Shown: piece after piece, positions 18,541-26,713 of the stretch
Layout: each line of letters starts with the position of its first letter
Position numbering within the stretch: the stretch's first letter is position 1
DNA from: Gaetbulibacter sp. S0825
GTDB lineage: Bacteria > Bacteroidota > Bacteroidia > Flavobacteriales > Flavobacteriaceae
Reading direction: 5' to 3'
DNA: 64,000 nucleotides
Assembly (NCBI RefSeq): GCF_011777505.1
Contig: NZ_JAATJT010000001.1
Coordinates: 372,001 to 436,000 of the forward strand
Notes under the pieces: model-generated
What the model saw: only the letters and a program-made list of their open reading frames with translations
The model's database searches: none
Told to the model about the DNA's origin: nothing
Program-made: the position numbers and the translations under genes

Positions 18541-19302
18541 ATGAAAATCATTTCTTATAACGTCAACGGAATTCGCGCAGCAATTAACAAAGGTTTTATA
18601 GATTGGTTACAAAGTGCAAATCCAGATGTAATCTGCTTACAAGAAATAAAAGCTTTAGAAGAACAGCTAGATTTATCAGTTTTTGAAGATGTTGGATACA
18701 AGCATAATTATTGGTTCAGTGCTCAAAAAAAAGGATATAGTGGTGTTGCTATTTTAAGTAAAACCGAGCCTGATCATGTAGAATATGGTACTGGAATACC
18801 AACTATGGATTTTGAAGGACGAAATATTCGTGCCGATTTTGGTGACCTTTCGGTAATGAGTATGTACTTACCTTCTGGAACTAATATGGAAAGGCTTGAG
18901 TTTAAGTTTAATTACATGGACGAAATTAAAGAGTATTTAACTTCTTTAAGGCAAAGTAAACCCAATTTAGTTGTTTGTGGTGATTATAATATTTGCCACG
19001 AAGAAATTGATATTCACAACCCTAAAATGAAAAATGTTTCAGGCTTCTTACCTGAAGAACGTGAATGGTTAGGAAGATTTATCAATAGCGGATTTATAGA
19101 CTCTTTTAGGTACTTAAATAACGATTTACAACAATATAGTTGGTGGAGTTATCGTGCTAATGCTAGAGCAAATAATAAAGGTTGGCGTCTAGATTACGCA
19201 ATGGTTACAGAGCCATTACAAGAAAATATTAAAAGAGCCGTTATACTCACTGAAGCAGTGCATAGCGATCACTGTCCAATTTTAGTAGAAATAAAAAAAT
19301 AA
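18541..19302 (+). CDS. xth: Exodeoxyribonuclease III (AP endonuclease)
   Basis: 253 residues, full length for ExoIII/ExoA. Conserved EEP-fold motifs: ISYNVNGIRAA at the N-terminus, metal ligand Glu in CLQEIKA, catalytic Tyr/Asp regions VVCGDYNICHEEIDIHNPK and RLDYAMV, and the final SDHCPILV with catalytic Asp-His. Repairs abasic sites and removes 3' blocking groups in base-excision repair; works with the MutY glycosylase encoded at 23.8 kb in the same window, though the two are not co-transcribed. Confidence 0.95.
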   Translation: MKIISYNVNGIRAAINKGFIDWLQSANPDVICLQEIKALEEQLDLSVFEDVGYKHNYWFSAQKKGYSGVAILSKTEPDHVEYGTGIPTMDFEGRNIRADFGDLSVMSMYLPSGTNMERLEFKFNYMDEIKEYLTSLRQSKPNLVVCGDYNICHEEIDIHNPKMKNVSGFLPEEREWLGRFINSGFIDSFRYLNNDLQQYSWWSYRANARANNKGWRLDYAMVTEPLQENIKRAVILTEAVHSDHCPILVEIKK

Positions 19303-19342
19303 TCAAATCTATAAATAACCTAATAACAAAAAAACCACAGTT

Positions 19343-20302
19343 ATGATTAAAAAAATGTCATTAATAGTAATAATAACAACTCTTGCGATTTCTTGTGTGT
19401 CTCCGAAAGTTTATAAAGAACTTGAAGATAAATACTCAAACTTAAAAAAAGAGCACAGACAATTATCGGATGATAATGAAACACTTCAAAATGCTAAAAC
19501 CAAATTAGAAAATAGTCTAAAAGACCTTCAGAAAAACTATGACGATGCTGTTTCTACTCGCGATAAATTGCTAAGTGAATACAATGCGTTAAAGGCTAAT
19601 TATGATAATTTAACTGCGTCGTATGATGCTTTAGAAAAAAATAGTTCGGCTGCCATAGCAGATAACGTAAAAAAGAACAGAGAATTATTAGCACAGTTAG
19701 AAGCTAAAGAGCAAGCACTTGCTGCTGAAAACTCACGATTGGAAGCACTTAAAAAACAATTAGAAGACAGATCTAATCGTGTAGCTGAATTAGAAAGTGT
19801 TATTGCGGCAAAAGACAAAGCCATGACCGATTTAAAAAATGCCATTTCAAGAGCATTAACCGATTTTGAAGGTAAAGGCTTAACCGTTGAGCAGCGTGAT
19901 GGGAAAGTATATGTTTCTATGGAAAATAAACTTTTGTTTAGTTCAGGAAGTTGGGCGGTAGGAACAGAAGGAAGAAGAGCAGTACAGCAACTTGGTGCTG
20001 TATTAGCAGACAATCCTGAAATTGCCATTTTAATTGAAGGACATACCGATAATGTACCATACAAAGGCAACTCTCAACTAAGTGGCAACTGGGATTTATC
20101 AACTAAACGAGCTACTGCTATTGTTAATATTCTAAGAGAAAATGCCAATATAAATCCAGAAAACTTAACAGCAGCTGGACGTGGTGAATATGCTCCTATT
20201 GCAACCAATGATACTGCTGAAGGAAAAGCAAAAAATAGACGTATTGAAGTTATTTTAACGCCTAAGTTAGATGAACTTTCAAAATTGTTAAGCGATATAT
20301 AA
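19343..20302 (+). CDS. OmpA-family peptidoglycan-binding lipoprotein with coiled coil
   Basis: 319 residues; lipobox LAISC with Cys18. A coiled coil spans about residues 25-165 (KELEDKYSNLKKEHRQL..., repeated LEN/LKDLQKN heptads). The C-terminal OmpA domain (about 180-310) carries the peptidoglycan-binding motifs IEGHTDNVPYKG and NWDLSTKRATAIVNIL, with the family Arg in AKNRRIEVI. It should tether the outer membrane to the cell wall, with the coiled coil spanning the periplasm. An alternative ATG four codons in (19355) would also leave a lipobox. Preceded by xth with a 40-bp gap. Confidence 0.9.
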   Translation: MIKKMSLIVIITTLAISCVSPKVYKELEDKYSNLKKEHRQLSDDNETLQNAKTKLENSLKDLQKNYDDAVSTRDKLLSEYNALKANYDNLTASYDALEKNSSAAIADNVKKNRELLAQLEAKEQALAAENSRLEALKKQLEDRSNRVAELESVIAAKDKAMTDLKNAISRALTDFEGKGLTVEQRDGKVYVSMENKLLFSSGSWAVGTEGRRAVQQLGAVLADNPEIAILIEGHTDNVPYKGNSQLSGNWDLSTKRATAIVNILRENANINPENLTAAGRGEYAPIATNDTAEGKAKNRRIEVILTPKLDELSKLLSDI

Positions 20303-20309
20303 CTAATAA

Positions 20310-20406
20310 CGTCATTGCGAGAAGTGAGCGACGAAGCAATCTGCCAGTCATGTTCTAATACTTTGAGAGAGATTGCCACATCAAACAAGTTTGCTTCGCA
20401 ATGACG
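20310..20406. repeat. GTCATTGCGAG-type extragenic palindromic repeat
   Basis: The outer arms CGTCATTGCGA (20310-20320) and TCGCAATGACG (20396-20406) are perfect reverse complements; inside, CGAAGCAA (20332-20339) pairs with TTGCTTCG (20391-20398), and CAATC/GATTG add a further partial match. Sequences of this type recur in many bacterial genomes, including Bacteroidota, as dispersed intergenic repeats. Only one copy was noticed in this window. It lies between the OmpA lipoprotein gene and the aldo/keto reductase gene. Confidence 0.7.
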
Positions 20407-20453
20407 GAAAACAATAATAATTAAAAAGAAGCTCCCACTTTTTGGGAAGAACT

Positions 20454-21488
20454 ATGAAATACACCAACTTACCAAACACAAATATAAAAGTCAGTAAAAT
20501 ATGCTTAGGCTCTATGACTTGGGGCAACCAAAATACCGAAGCCGAGGGTCATGCACAACTAGACTATGCCTTTGACAATGGCGTTAATTTTATTGATACT
20601 GCCGAGTTATATCCTGTTCCAGCTGAAGCAAAAACTAGCGGAAGAACAAGTGAAATAATTGGCACATGGTTACAAAAAACAAGAAATCGTGATAAAGTAA
20701 TTTTAGCAAGTAAAATTGCTGGAGGTGGTGACTATACGGCACATATTAGAACTACTGGCTTTGTAAAAGGAATTAAAGATGCTGTAAACAATGAGTTAAA
20801 ACGTTTACAAACCGATTATATAGATTTATTTCAACTACATTGGCCAGAACGTGAAACCAATACGTTTGGCGTAAGAGATTACACTCATAATCCAAACGAT
20901 TCTTGGCAAGATAATTTTAATGAAGTACTTCATGTATTGGATGATGTTATTAAGGAAGGTAAAATTAGACACATTGGCTTATCAAACGAAAAAGCTTGGG
21001 GAACCATGCGTTATTTAGAAGAATCTAAAACTCATAATTTACCAAGAATGATAACCATTCAAAATGCCTATTCGTTATTAAACAGAGTGTTTGAAGGCGA
21101 TATGGCAGAAATAGCCATGAGAGAAAACATTAAATTATTAGCCTATTCACCGTTGGCATTTGGTGTGTTATCTGGAAAATATATTAAAGGTATTGCTGCT
21201 GATAATTCTCGATTAAAATTGTTCCCAAGGTTTGCACGATATAGTAGCGAGCAATCTACCGAAGCAACAAAGCAATACTTACAGTTAGCTGAAGAGAATA
21301 ATTTAAGTTTAACGCAAATGTCATTAGCATTTGTTAACCAAAGACCTTTTATTGCTAGTAATATTATTGGAGCAACAACAGTTGAACAATTAAAGGAAAA
21401 CATAGATAGCATTAATGTAGAATTAAGCGATGAGCTTTTAGAAAAGATTAATGCTATTCATGCAGCTATACCTAATCCTGCTCCTTAA
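20454..21488 (+). CDS. Aldo/keto reductase, Tas-like
   Basis: 344 residues. The aldo/keto reductase tetrad is visible: Asp and Tyr in FIDTAELYP, Lys in VILASKIAGGG and His in LFQLHWPER, in a TIM barrel with the C-terminal NADP-binding region ASNIIGATTVEQLKENIDS. Long loop after Tyr (PVPAEAKTSGRTSEIIGTWL) is typical of the E. coli Tas group. The start at ATG 20454 (MKYTNLPNTNI) is preferred over an in-frame TTG twelve bases upstream because the family begins at this Met. Likely NADP(H)-dependent reduction of small carbonyls; physiological substrate unknown. Confidence 0.92.
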   Translation: MKYTNLPNTNIKVSKICLGSMTWGNQNTEAEGHAQLDYAFDNGVNFIDTAELYPVPAEAKTSGRTSEIIGTWLQKTRNRDKVILASKIAGGGDYTAHIRTTGFVKGIKDAVNNELKRLQTDYIDLFQLHWPERETNTFGVRDYTHNPNDSWQDNFNEVLHVLDDVIKEGKIRHIGLSNEKAWGTMRYLEESKTHNLPRMITIQNAYSLLNRVFEGDMAEIAMRENIKLLAYSPLAFGVLSGKYIKGIAADNSRLKLFPRFARYSSEQSTEATKQYLQLAEENNLSLTQMSLAFVNQRPFIASNIIGATTVEQLKENIDSINVELSDELLEKINAIHAAIPNPAP

Positions 21489-21506
21489 TTGAAAAAAAAA
21501 TGAAAC

Positions 21507-21543
21507 AAAAAAGCCTTACTCAATGCGAGTAAGGCTTTTTTTA
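21507..21543. terminator. Bidirectional terminator between aldo/keto reductase and RNase E/G genes
   Basis: Eleven-base-pair stem AAGCCTTACTC / GAGTAAGGCTT with a five-base loop, with A run upstream and T run downstream; serves both convergent genes and its T run reaches the rng stop codon. Confidence 0.88.
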
Positions 21544-23088
21544 TAATGTAATTACGTTACCATCTTTATCTTTAAAGTGGTACTCTAGATATGTGTAAGC
21601 ATCTCTTGGCAATATTTTTACCCATTTTTTATGTTCAAAATACCATTTTGAACGTTGTGATGGAAAACCTTTTGTTAAAAAGGCTGCTATAAAAGGATGT
21701 GTGTTTAATGTCACCTTTTTATAGTCTTTTTTAATAATTAAGTCCAGATCATGCTTGATTTTTTCAACAATCTTAATTGGTGCTTCCACTTCTTTGCCAT
21801 TAATACCATTAGGATCTTCCTCTCTGGTTTTAATTTTCATTTCAGGTCGTACACGCTGTCTGGTTATTTGTATCAATCCAAATTTACTTGGAGGTAAAAT
21901 TTTATGTTTTGCTCTATCATCTTTCATTTCCTCGCGAAGATGATTAAAGAGCTTCCTTCTATGGTCAGCCGTATTCATGTCGATAAAATCGATAACAATA
22001 ATGCCTCCCATATCACGTAAACGTAACTGTCTTGCTACTTCTGTTGCCGAAATTAAATTAACTTCTAGCGCTGTATCCTCTTGGTTTCTAGCTTTATTAG
22101 AGCGGTTTCCACTATTCACGTCTATAACATGAAGTGCTTCGGTGTGTTCTATCACCAAATATGCTCCTTTCGCCATAGAAACTGTTTTTCCAAAGGATGT
22201 TTTAATTTGTCTTTCTATTCCAAACTTTTCAAAAATTGGAACTTTAGACTGATACAACTTAACTATTGATTCTTTTTTTGGTGCAATTTCTTGCACGTAA
22301 TCTTTAATTTGAATGTAAAGCGATTCGTCATCTACTACTATTGAGGAAAAAGAATCATTAAATATGTCTCTTAAAATTGAAGAGGCTTTATTCATTTCTC
22401 CTAATACTTTACTTGGATGACTTGCTCTTTGTAGCTTTTTACACATTGCGACCCAACGGTCATACAAATTTTGTAAATCTTTATCTAGTTCTGCTACTTT
22501 TTTGCCTTCTGCTACAGTACGTACTATTACACCGAATCCTTTTGGTGTAATACTTTTTAATAATCGTTTTAATCTATCTTTTTCTTCTTTGCTTTCAATT
22601 TTTTGAGAAATTGAAATACGATCAGAAAAAGGGACCAACACCAAATATCTACCTGCAATGGATATTTCCGAGCTAATTCTCGGTCCTTTTGTAGAAATTG
22701 GTTCTTTAACTATTTGCACTAATGCAGATTGATTTGATTTTAAGGCGTCATTAATTTTGCCGTCTTTATCAATATCTTTTTCAAATGGGAAATCTTTTAA
22801 AGAGTAATCTTTAAGTTTACCTGTGCTTACACGTTTTATGAATTTTAAAAGGGAAGGGAGTTTAGGTCCTAAATCATGATAGTGCAAAAATGCATCTTTT
22901 TCATAGCCTACATTAACAAATGCAGCATTTAAACCTGGTACAGATTTTCGGATTTTGGCTAAAAACACATCACCAACCGAGAAATTACTGTCATCCTCAT
23001 CCTTTTGTAATTCAATAAGTTTTCCATCTTTTAATAAGGCAAAATCAACATTGTTTGAACTAGATCTAATGATCAATTCTTTATTCAT
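21541..23088 (-). CDS. rng: Ribonuclease E/G family
   Basis: 515 residues, the short RNase G-like form without the long RNase E C-terminal scaffold. N-terminal S1-like region (GDVFLAKIRKSVPGLNAAFVNVGYEKDAFLHYHDLG), then the RNase H-like/DNase I-like catalytic part with VIDVNSGNRS and IIVIDFIDMN, whose Asp residues bind the catalytic Mg, and the zinc-link/small domain region after KFGLIQITRQRVRPE. Processes rRNA precursors and initiates mRNA decay. The 5' leader contains a hairpin at 23102-23138. Upstream on the same strand are the small basic protein gene and HU, separated by a terminator. Confidence 0.93.
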   Translation of the reverse strand: MNKELIIRSSSNNVDFALLKDGKLIELQKDEDDSNFSVGDVFLAKIRKSVPGLNAAFVNVGYEKDAFLHYHDLGPKLPSLLKFIKRVSTGKLKDYSLKDFPFEKDIDKDGKINDALKSNQSALVQIVKEPISTKGPRISSEISIAGRYLVLVPFSDRISISQKIESKEEKDRLKRLLKSITPKGFGVIVRTVAEGKKVAELDKDLQNLYDRWVAMCKKLQRASHPSKVLGEMNKASSILRDIFNDSFSSIVVDDESLYIQIKDYVQEIAPKKESIVKLYQSKVPIFEKFGIERQIKTSFGKTVSMAKGAYLVIEHTEALHVIDVNSGNRSNKARNQEDTALEVNLISATEVARQLRLRDMGGIIVIDFIDMNTADHRRKLFNHLREEMKDDRAKHKILPPSKFGLIQITRQRVRPEMKIKTREEDPNGINGKEVEAPIKIVEKIKHDLDLIIKKDYKKVTLNTHPFIAAFLTKGFPSQRSKWYFEHKKWVKILPRDAYTYLEYHFKDKDGNVITL

Positions 23089-23101
23089 TTTGTTAATTTT
23101 T

Positions 23102-23138
23102 ATCCATCACGACCATTTTAATGTCACGACAGATGGAT
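23102..23138 (-). promoter_or_regulatory. Hairpin in the rng 5' leader
   Basis: ATCCATC (23102-23108) and GATGGAT (23132-23138) form a perfect 7-bp outer stem; the inside holds two copies of TCACGAC and can pair further around CAT/ATG with a bulge. It ends 13 bases before the rng start codon, so it would shape the leader of the mRNA for RNase E/G. Confidence 0.4.
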
Positions 23139-23251
23139 TAAACATATTATTTGATTCACAGGATTTTAATCCAGAAAATTCATGATTATGTTAGGTAGTA
23201 ACATAATTAATACATGAATTTGATATCAAAGAACGATTTTTAAATAAAACT

Positions 23252-23279
23252 GAAAAAGTAGTTTTGCAACTACTTTTTC
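23252..23279 (-). terminator. Terminator of the HU / 29-residue protein transcript
   Basis: Perfect 12-bp stem (23252-23263 with 23268-23279) and a four-base loop, three bases after the stop of the small gene at 23283, rich in T on the minus strand. Confidence 0.75.
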
Positions 23280-23282
23280 AAA

Positions 23283-23372
23283 TTATTTTTTCTTGTGACG
23301 ATTAGCGCGTCTTCTCTTTTTACGCTTATGCGTCGCTACCTTGTGTCTTTTACGTTTTTTACCACTTGGCAT
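23283..23372 (-). CDS. 29-residue very basic protein, candidate ribosome-associated
   Basis: Reading ATG at 23372 to TAA at 23283 gives MPSGKKRKRHKVATHKRK followed by KRRRANRHKKK: 29 residues, of which more than half are Lys, Arg or His and none are acidic. It lies 39 bp after the HU gene on the same strand and is followed at once by a perfect hairpin terminator, so it has its own place in a transcript. Composition is that of small ribosomal proteins (bL34-, bS-Thx- or bL36-like peptides). I recall similar unannotated peptides near HU genes of other Bacteroidota, and the Flavobacterium johnsoniae ribosome is reported to contain a novel protein, bL38; whether this is that protein is a guess. 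A short ORF by chance is unlikely given the codon pattern and context. Confidence 0.72.
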   Translation of the reverse strand: MPSGKKRKRHKVATHKRKKRRRANRHKKK

Positions 23373-23411
23373 AAATAATGTTTTTTTTAATTAATACTTT
23401 TTTTTAATGTC

Positions 23412-23702
23412 TTATTTAACTTCAACATTTGCTTTTACACCTTCTACAAATACTTTTGCAGGCTTAAATGCTGGAATGTTGTGTGCTGGAATTTTAATAG
23501 TCGTATTTTTTGAAATATTTCTACCTGTTTTCTCTGCTCTTGTTTTTACGATGAAACTACCAAATCCTCTTAAGTAAACGTTATCTCCTCCTTCTAAAGA
23601 GTTTTTAACTTCCGTCATAAAAGTTTCTACTGTTGCTTGTACATCTCCTTTTTCAATTCCTAATTTCTCAGAAATTTTAGCTACTATATCAGCCTTCGTC
23701 AT
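23412..23702 (-). CDS. hup: HU/IHF-family DNA-binding protein
   Basis: 96 residues. Helical N-terminal dimerisation half (MTKADIVAKISEKLGIEKGDVQATVETFMTEV), then the family signature RGFGSFIVKTRAEKTGRN and the DNA-embracing beta-arm with the intercalating-type Pro in KIPAHNIPAFKPAK. Dimeric histone-like nucleoid protein. Transcribed with the small basic gene downstream, divergently from mutY. A -7 box is at 23745-23752. Confidence 0.95.
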   Translation of the reverse strand: MTKADIVAKISEKLGIEKGDVQATVETFMTEVKNSLEGGDNVYLRGFGSFIVKTRAEKTGRNISKNTTIKIPAHNIPAFKPAKVFVEGVKANVEVK

Positions 23703-23744
23703 TGTTAATTATTTTTTAGGGTTATCTATTAATTCTAAGGGATG

Positions 23745-23752
23745 CAAATATA
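23745..23752 (-). promoter_or_regulatory. -7 promoter box TATATTTG of the HU gene
   Basis: Perfect TAnnTTTG on the minus strand; the expected start lies about 35 bases before the HU ATG at 23702. Confidence 0.6.
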
Positions 23753-23810
23753 TGTATTTTATATTCAATATTTCAAGCCTAAATCATTAAATTTTAACCC
23801 AATAAACGTT

Positions 23811-23818
23811 TATTTTTG
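23811..23818 (+). promoter_or_regulatory. -7 promoter box TATTTTTG of mutY
   Basis: Perfect TAnnTTTG ending 19 bases before the mutY ATG at 23838. It shows that in-frame starts upstream of it would not be on the transcript. Confidence 0.6.
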
Positions 23819-23837
23819 CAGCTCATATAATTTTAAA

Positions 23838-24878
23838 ATGATTTTTAATAAAATTTTAATTGATTGGTTCTCAGTACATAAACGTGAGTTGCCTTGGAGA
23901 AAAACTAAAAATCCTTATTTAATATGGCTATCTGAAATCATTTTACAACAAACGCAGATTAAACAAGGGTTGCCATATTATGAAGCTTTTGTGAGCAAAT
24001 TTCCAACTGTAAATACACTTGCAAATGCTGAAGAATCAGTGGTCTTAAAGTTATGGCAGGGTTTAGGGTATTATTCTAGAGCTAGAAATTTACATTTTTC
24101 AGCTAAATACATTTTAAATGAATTACAAGGTGAGTTTCCCAAAACTTATAAAGAACTCCTTAACCTAAAAGGTGTTGGTGATTATACCGCAAGCGCCATT
24201 GCTTCTATTTGCTACAACGAAGCAACTGCTGTGGTTGACGGAAATGTGTACAGGGTTTTATCAAGATATTTTAATATCGATACGCCAATTAATTCTACAA
24301 AAGGGATTAAAGAGTTTAAAGCTTTAGCGCAGCAGCTTCTCCCAAAAACCAATATTGGTGATTACAACCAAGCTATTATGGAATTTGGTGCTGTACAATG
24401 TAAACCAGCGAATCCAAATTGTAATGAATGCCCTCTACAAAATAGTTGTAAAGCTTTTGAACTAGATAAGATTAATTTGCTTCCTGTAAAGCTCAAAAAA
24501 ACAAAGGTTAGTAAAAAGTTTTTTAATTTTTTAGTATTCCTTTCTAACGATGGAAAAACTATTATCGAACAACGAACCGAAAAAGGTATTTGGAAAAACT
24601 TATATCAGTTTCCTTTAATCGAGTCAGAAAAAAGTTTAACAATAGATGAGCTAAAATCACATTCTGAAATTAAGGCTTTATTAAATGGTAATACATATGA
24701 ACTCAGTTTATATAACAACAACGCAATAATCCATAAACTATCACATCAACATTTGCATACAAAATTCTGGATTATTGAAACTCATAAGCTTCCAAAAGAG
24801 AGTATTCCAAAGTCTAAAATTAGACAATATCCAGTTCCTATATTAATTGGAAATTTTATTGAGCAATTTAATTTTTAA
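23838..24878 (+). CDS. mutY: A/G-specific adenine glycosylase
   Basis: 346 residues. The HhH-GPD glycosylase core shows SEIILQQTQIKQGLPYYEAFV with the catalytic-face Glu, the hairpin LKGVGDYTASAIASICY, and VVDGNVYRVLSR with the catalytic Asp. The 4Fe-4S cluster ligands follow as Cys-x6-Cys-x2-Cys-x5-Cys in CKPANPNCNECPLQNSC. The C-terminal ~120 residues are the NUDIX-like domain that reads 8-oxoguanine. It removes adenine opposite 8-oxoG. The start at 23838 (MIFNKILIDWF) is used; an earlier in-frame start would lie upstream of the promoter box. First gene of the mutY-ssb-gldE-gldD row known from other Flavobacteria. Confidence 0.95.
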   Translation: MIFNKILIDWFSVHKRELPWRKTKNPYLIWLSEIILQQTQIKQGLPYYEAFVSKFPTVNTLANAEESVVLKLWQGLGYYSRARNLHFSAKYILNELQGEFPKTYKELLNLKGVGDYTASAIASICYNEATAVVDGNVYRVLSRYFNIDTPINSTKGIKEFKALAQQLLPKTNIGDYNQAIMEFGAVQCKPANPNCNECPLQNSCKAFELDKINLLPVKLKKTKVSKKFFNFLVFLSNDGKTIIEQRTEKGIWKNLYQFPLIESEKSLTIDELKSHSEIKALLNGNTYELSLYNNNAIIHKLSHQHLHTKFWIIETHKLPKESIPKSKIRQYPVPILIGNFIEQFNF

Positions 24879-24946
24879 AAGCTTTTTTATTACCTTTAAA
24901 TAAATCAATTAAAAACCACTAATTTAGTAGTCTAAAACAAATTATT

Positions 24947-25390
24947 ATGTCTGGAACATTAAACAAAGTAATGCTGATTGGGCATTTGGGAGATGAAGTG
25001 AAAATGCATTATTTTGATGATAAGAATTGTGTTGGTCGTTTTCCGTTAGCAACCAACGAGACTTATACAAACAAGCAAACCAATGAACGTGTCACCAATA
25101 CCGAATGGCACAACATTGTTGTACGTAATAAAGCTGCCGAAATTTGTGAAAAATACTTAAGCAAAGGCGACAAGGTCTATATTGAAGGTAGAATTAAAAC
25201 ACGTAAATGGCAAGATGACAAAGGTAATGATCGCTATTCAACTGAAATTTATTGTAACGATTTTACATTTTTAACAACCAAAAACGAAAGTGGTAATACT
25301 CAAGGTGCTCCACAACCTGAGGCTAAACAGCAAACACAAAATCAAGTAAGTGAACCTATTGGAGACGATAATGACGATTTGCCATTTTAA
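24947..25390 (+). CDS. ssb: Single-stranded DNA-binding protein
   Basis: 147 residues. The OB fold occupies about residues 1-108 (NKVMLIGHLGDEVKMHYF..., NTEWHNIVVRNKAAEICEKYLSKGDKVYIEGRIKTRKWQDD), followed by a flexible Gln-rich linker and the acidic tip DDNDDLPF, which binds SSB partner proteins. Acts as a tetramer in replication, recombination and repair. It sits 68 bp after mutY. Confidence 0.95.
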   Translation: MSGTLNKVMLIGHLGDEVKMHYFDDKNCVGRFPLATNETYTNKQTNERVTNTEWHNIVVRNKAAEICEKYLSKGDKVYIEGRIKTRKWQDDKGNDRYSTEIYCNDFTFLTTKNESGNTQGAPQPEAKQQTQNQVSEPIGDDNDDLPF

Positions 25391-25411
25391 TATTAACCAA
25401 AACGTATAAAT

Positions 25412-26713
25412 TTGGATCCTGATCCCATTAGTTTAACAATATCTTTAACTGCCATTGATACCTCAACCGTATCTGGAATTATATTGTTTTTTATACTATT
25501 AATCTGTTCTGCTCTAATTTCTGGAGCCGAAGTAGCATTGTTTTCGTTAACACAATCAGATTTCGATAATTCAACCGAAGAATCCAAACCTCTGGAAATT
25601 ATTTATAAGTTATTAGAAAAACCTAAAAAACTTCTAGCAACAATTTTAGTAGCAAATAACTTTATAAATATTGCCATAGTTATTTTGTTTGCTTATTTAA
25701 GTGAATTCTATTTTGCCAATCTATCTCCAACTTGGTTTAAGTTTTTAGTTGAAGTTGGAGTAGTAACCTTTTTAATTCTATTGTTTGGTGAAATTTTGCC
25801 TAAAATTTATGCCAGTAGAAATAGTGTGAAATTTGCCAAATTTATGGCATACCCTTTACGCTTTTTAGATGTAATTATTTCCCCTCTAAGTTTACCTATG
25901 CGCAGTATTACTATCGCTATGCATAATAAATTAGGAAAGCAAAAATCTAACATAAGTGTGGATCAATTATCACAAGCACTAGAGTTAACTAGCGAAGAAG
26001 ACACAACAAAAGAAGAGCACAAAATATTAAAAGGCATTGTGTCGTTTGGAAATACCGACACCAAACAGGTTATGCGTCCGCGTATTGACATTTTTGCGCT
26101 AGATAACAATTTAAAATATAGCGATATTGTTCCAGATATTATTAAAAATGGCTATTCTCGAATCCCTGTCTTTCAAGATAATGTCGATAATGTTGTTGGT
26201 GTTTTATATGTAAAAGATTTGTTGCCACATTTAGGTAAAAAACAGTTTGATTGGACCTCTTTATTACGTGATCCATTTTTTGTTCCCGAGAATAAAAAGC
26301 TAGACGATTTAATGCAAGAGTTTCAAGAGAAAAAGGTGCATTTAGCAGTTGTGGTAGATGAGTATGGAGGCACATCTGGGATTGTATCGTTAGAAGATGT
26401 TATTGAGGAAATTGTTGGAGATATTAGTGATGAATTTGATGACGACGACCTTATTTATTCTAAATTAGATAATAACAACTTTGTGTTTGATGGTAAAACA
26501 ACTTTAAAAGATTTTTACCGTATTATTAAAATTGAGGACGAAGCTATTTTTGAAGACAATAAAGGAGAGGCAGAAACTATTGCAGGATTTGTATTAGAAA
26601 TTTCTGGAAATTTTCCAAAATTGGACAGTAAAATAAATTTTGAGAATTACGTTTTTACTATAGAGTCTTTAGATAAAAAACGTATTAAACAAGTAAAAAT
26701 CACCATTAATTAA
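25412..26713 (+). CDS. gldE: Gliding-motility protein GldE (CNNM/HlyC-CorC family membrane protein)
   Basis: 433 residues. N-terminal DUF21/CNNM transmembrane domain with about four helices (residues ~18-160; the opening ISGAEVALFSLTQ is typical), a CBS-domain pair (about 195-320, VMRPRIDIFALD... and VHLAVVVDEYGGTSGIVSLEDVIEEIVGDISDEFDDD) and the C-terminal transporter-associated domain (GKTTLKDFYRIIKIED...GEAETIAGFVLEISG). In F. johnsoniae GldE is associated with gliding and assists GldD. The only usable start is a TTG at 25412 (LDPDPISLTI); no ATG or GTG exists between the upstream stop (25394) and residue 130 or so. gldD begins at the next base after its stop. Confidence 0.92.
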   Translation: MDPDPISLTISLTAIDTSTVSGIILFFILLICSALISGAEVALFSLTQSDFDNSTEESKPLEIIYKLLEKPKKLLATILVANNFINIAIVILFAYLSEFYFANLSPTWFKFLVEVGVVTFLILLFGEILPKIYASRNSVKFAKFMAYPLRFLDVIISPLSLPMRSITIAMHNKLGKQKSNISVDQLSQALELTSEEDTTKEEHKILKGIVSFGNTDTKQVMRPRIDIFALDNNLKYSDIVPDIIKNGYSRIPVFQDNVDNVVGVLYVKDLLPHLGKKQFDWTSLLRDPFFVPENKKLDDLMQEFQEKKVHLAVVVDEYGGTSGIVSLEDVIEEIVGDISDEFDDDDLIYSKLDNNNFVFDGKTTLKDFYRIIKIEDEAIFEDNKGEAETIAGFVLEISGNFPKLDSKINFENYVFTIESLDKKRIKQVKITIN

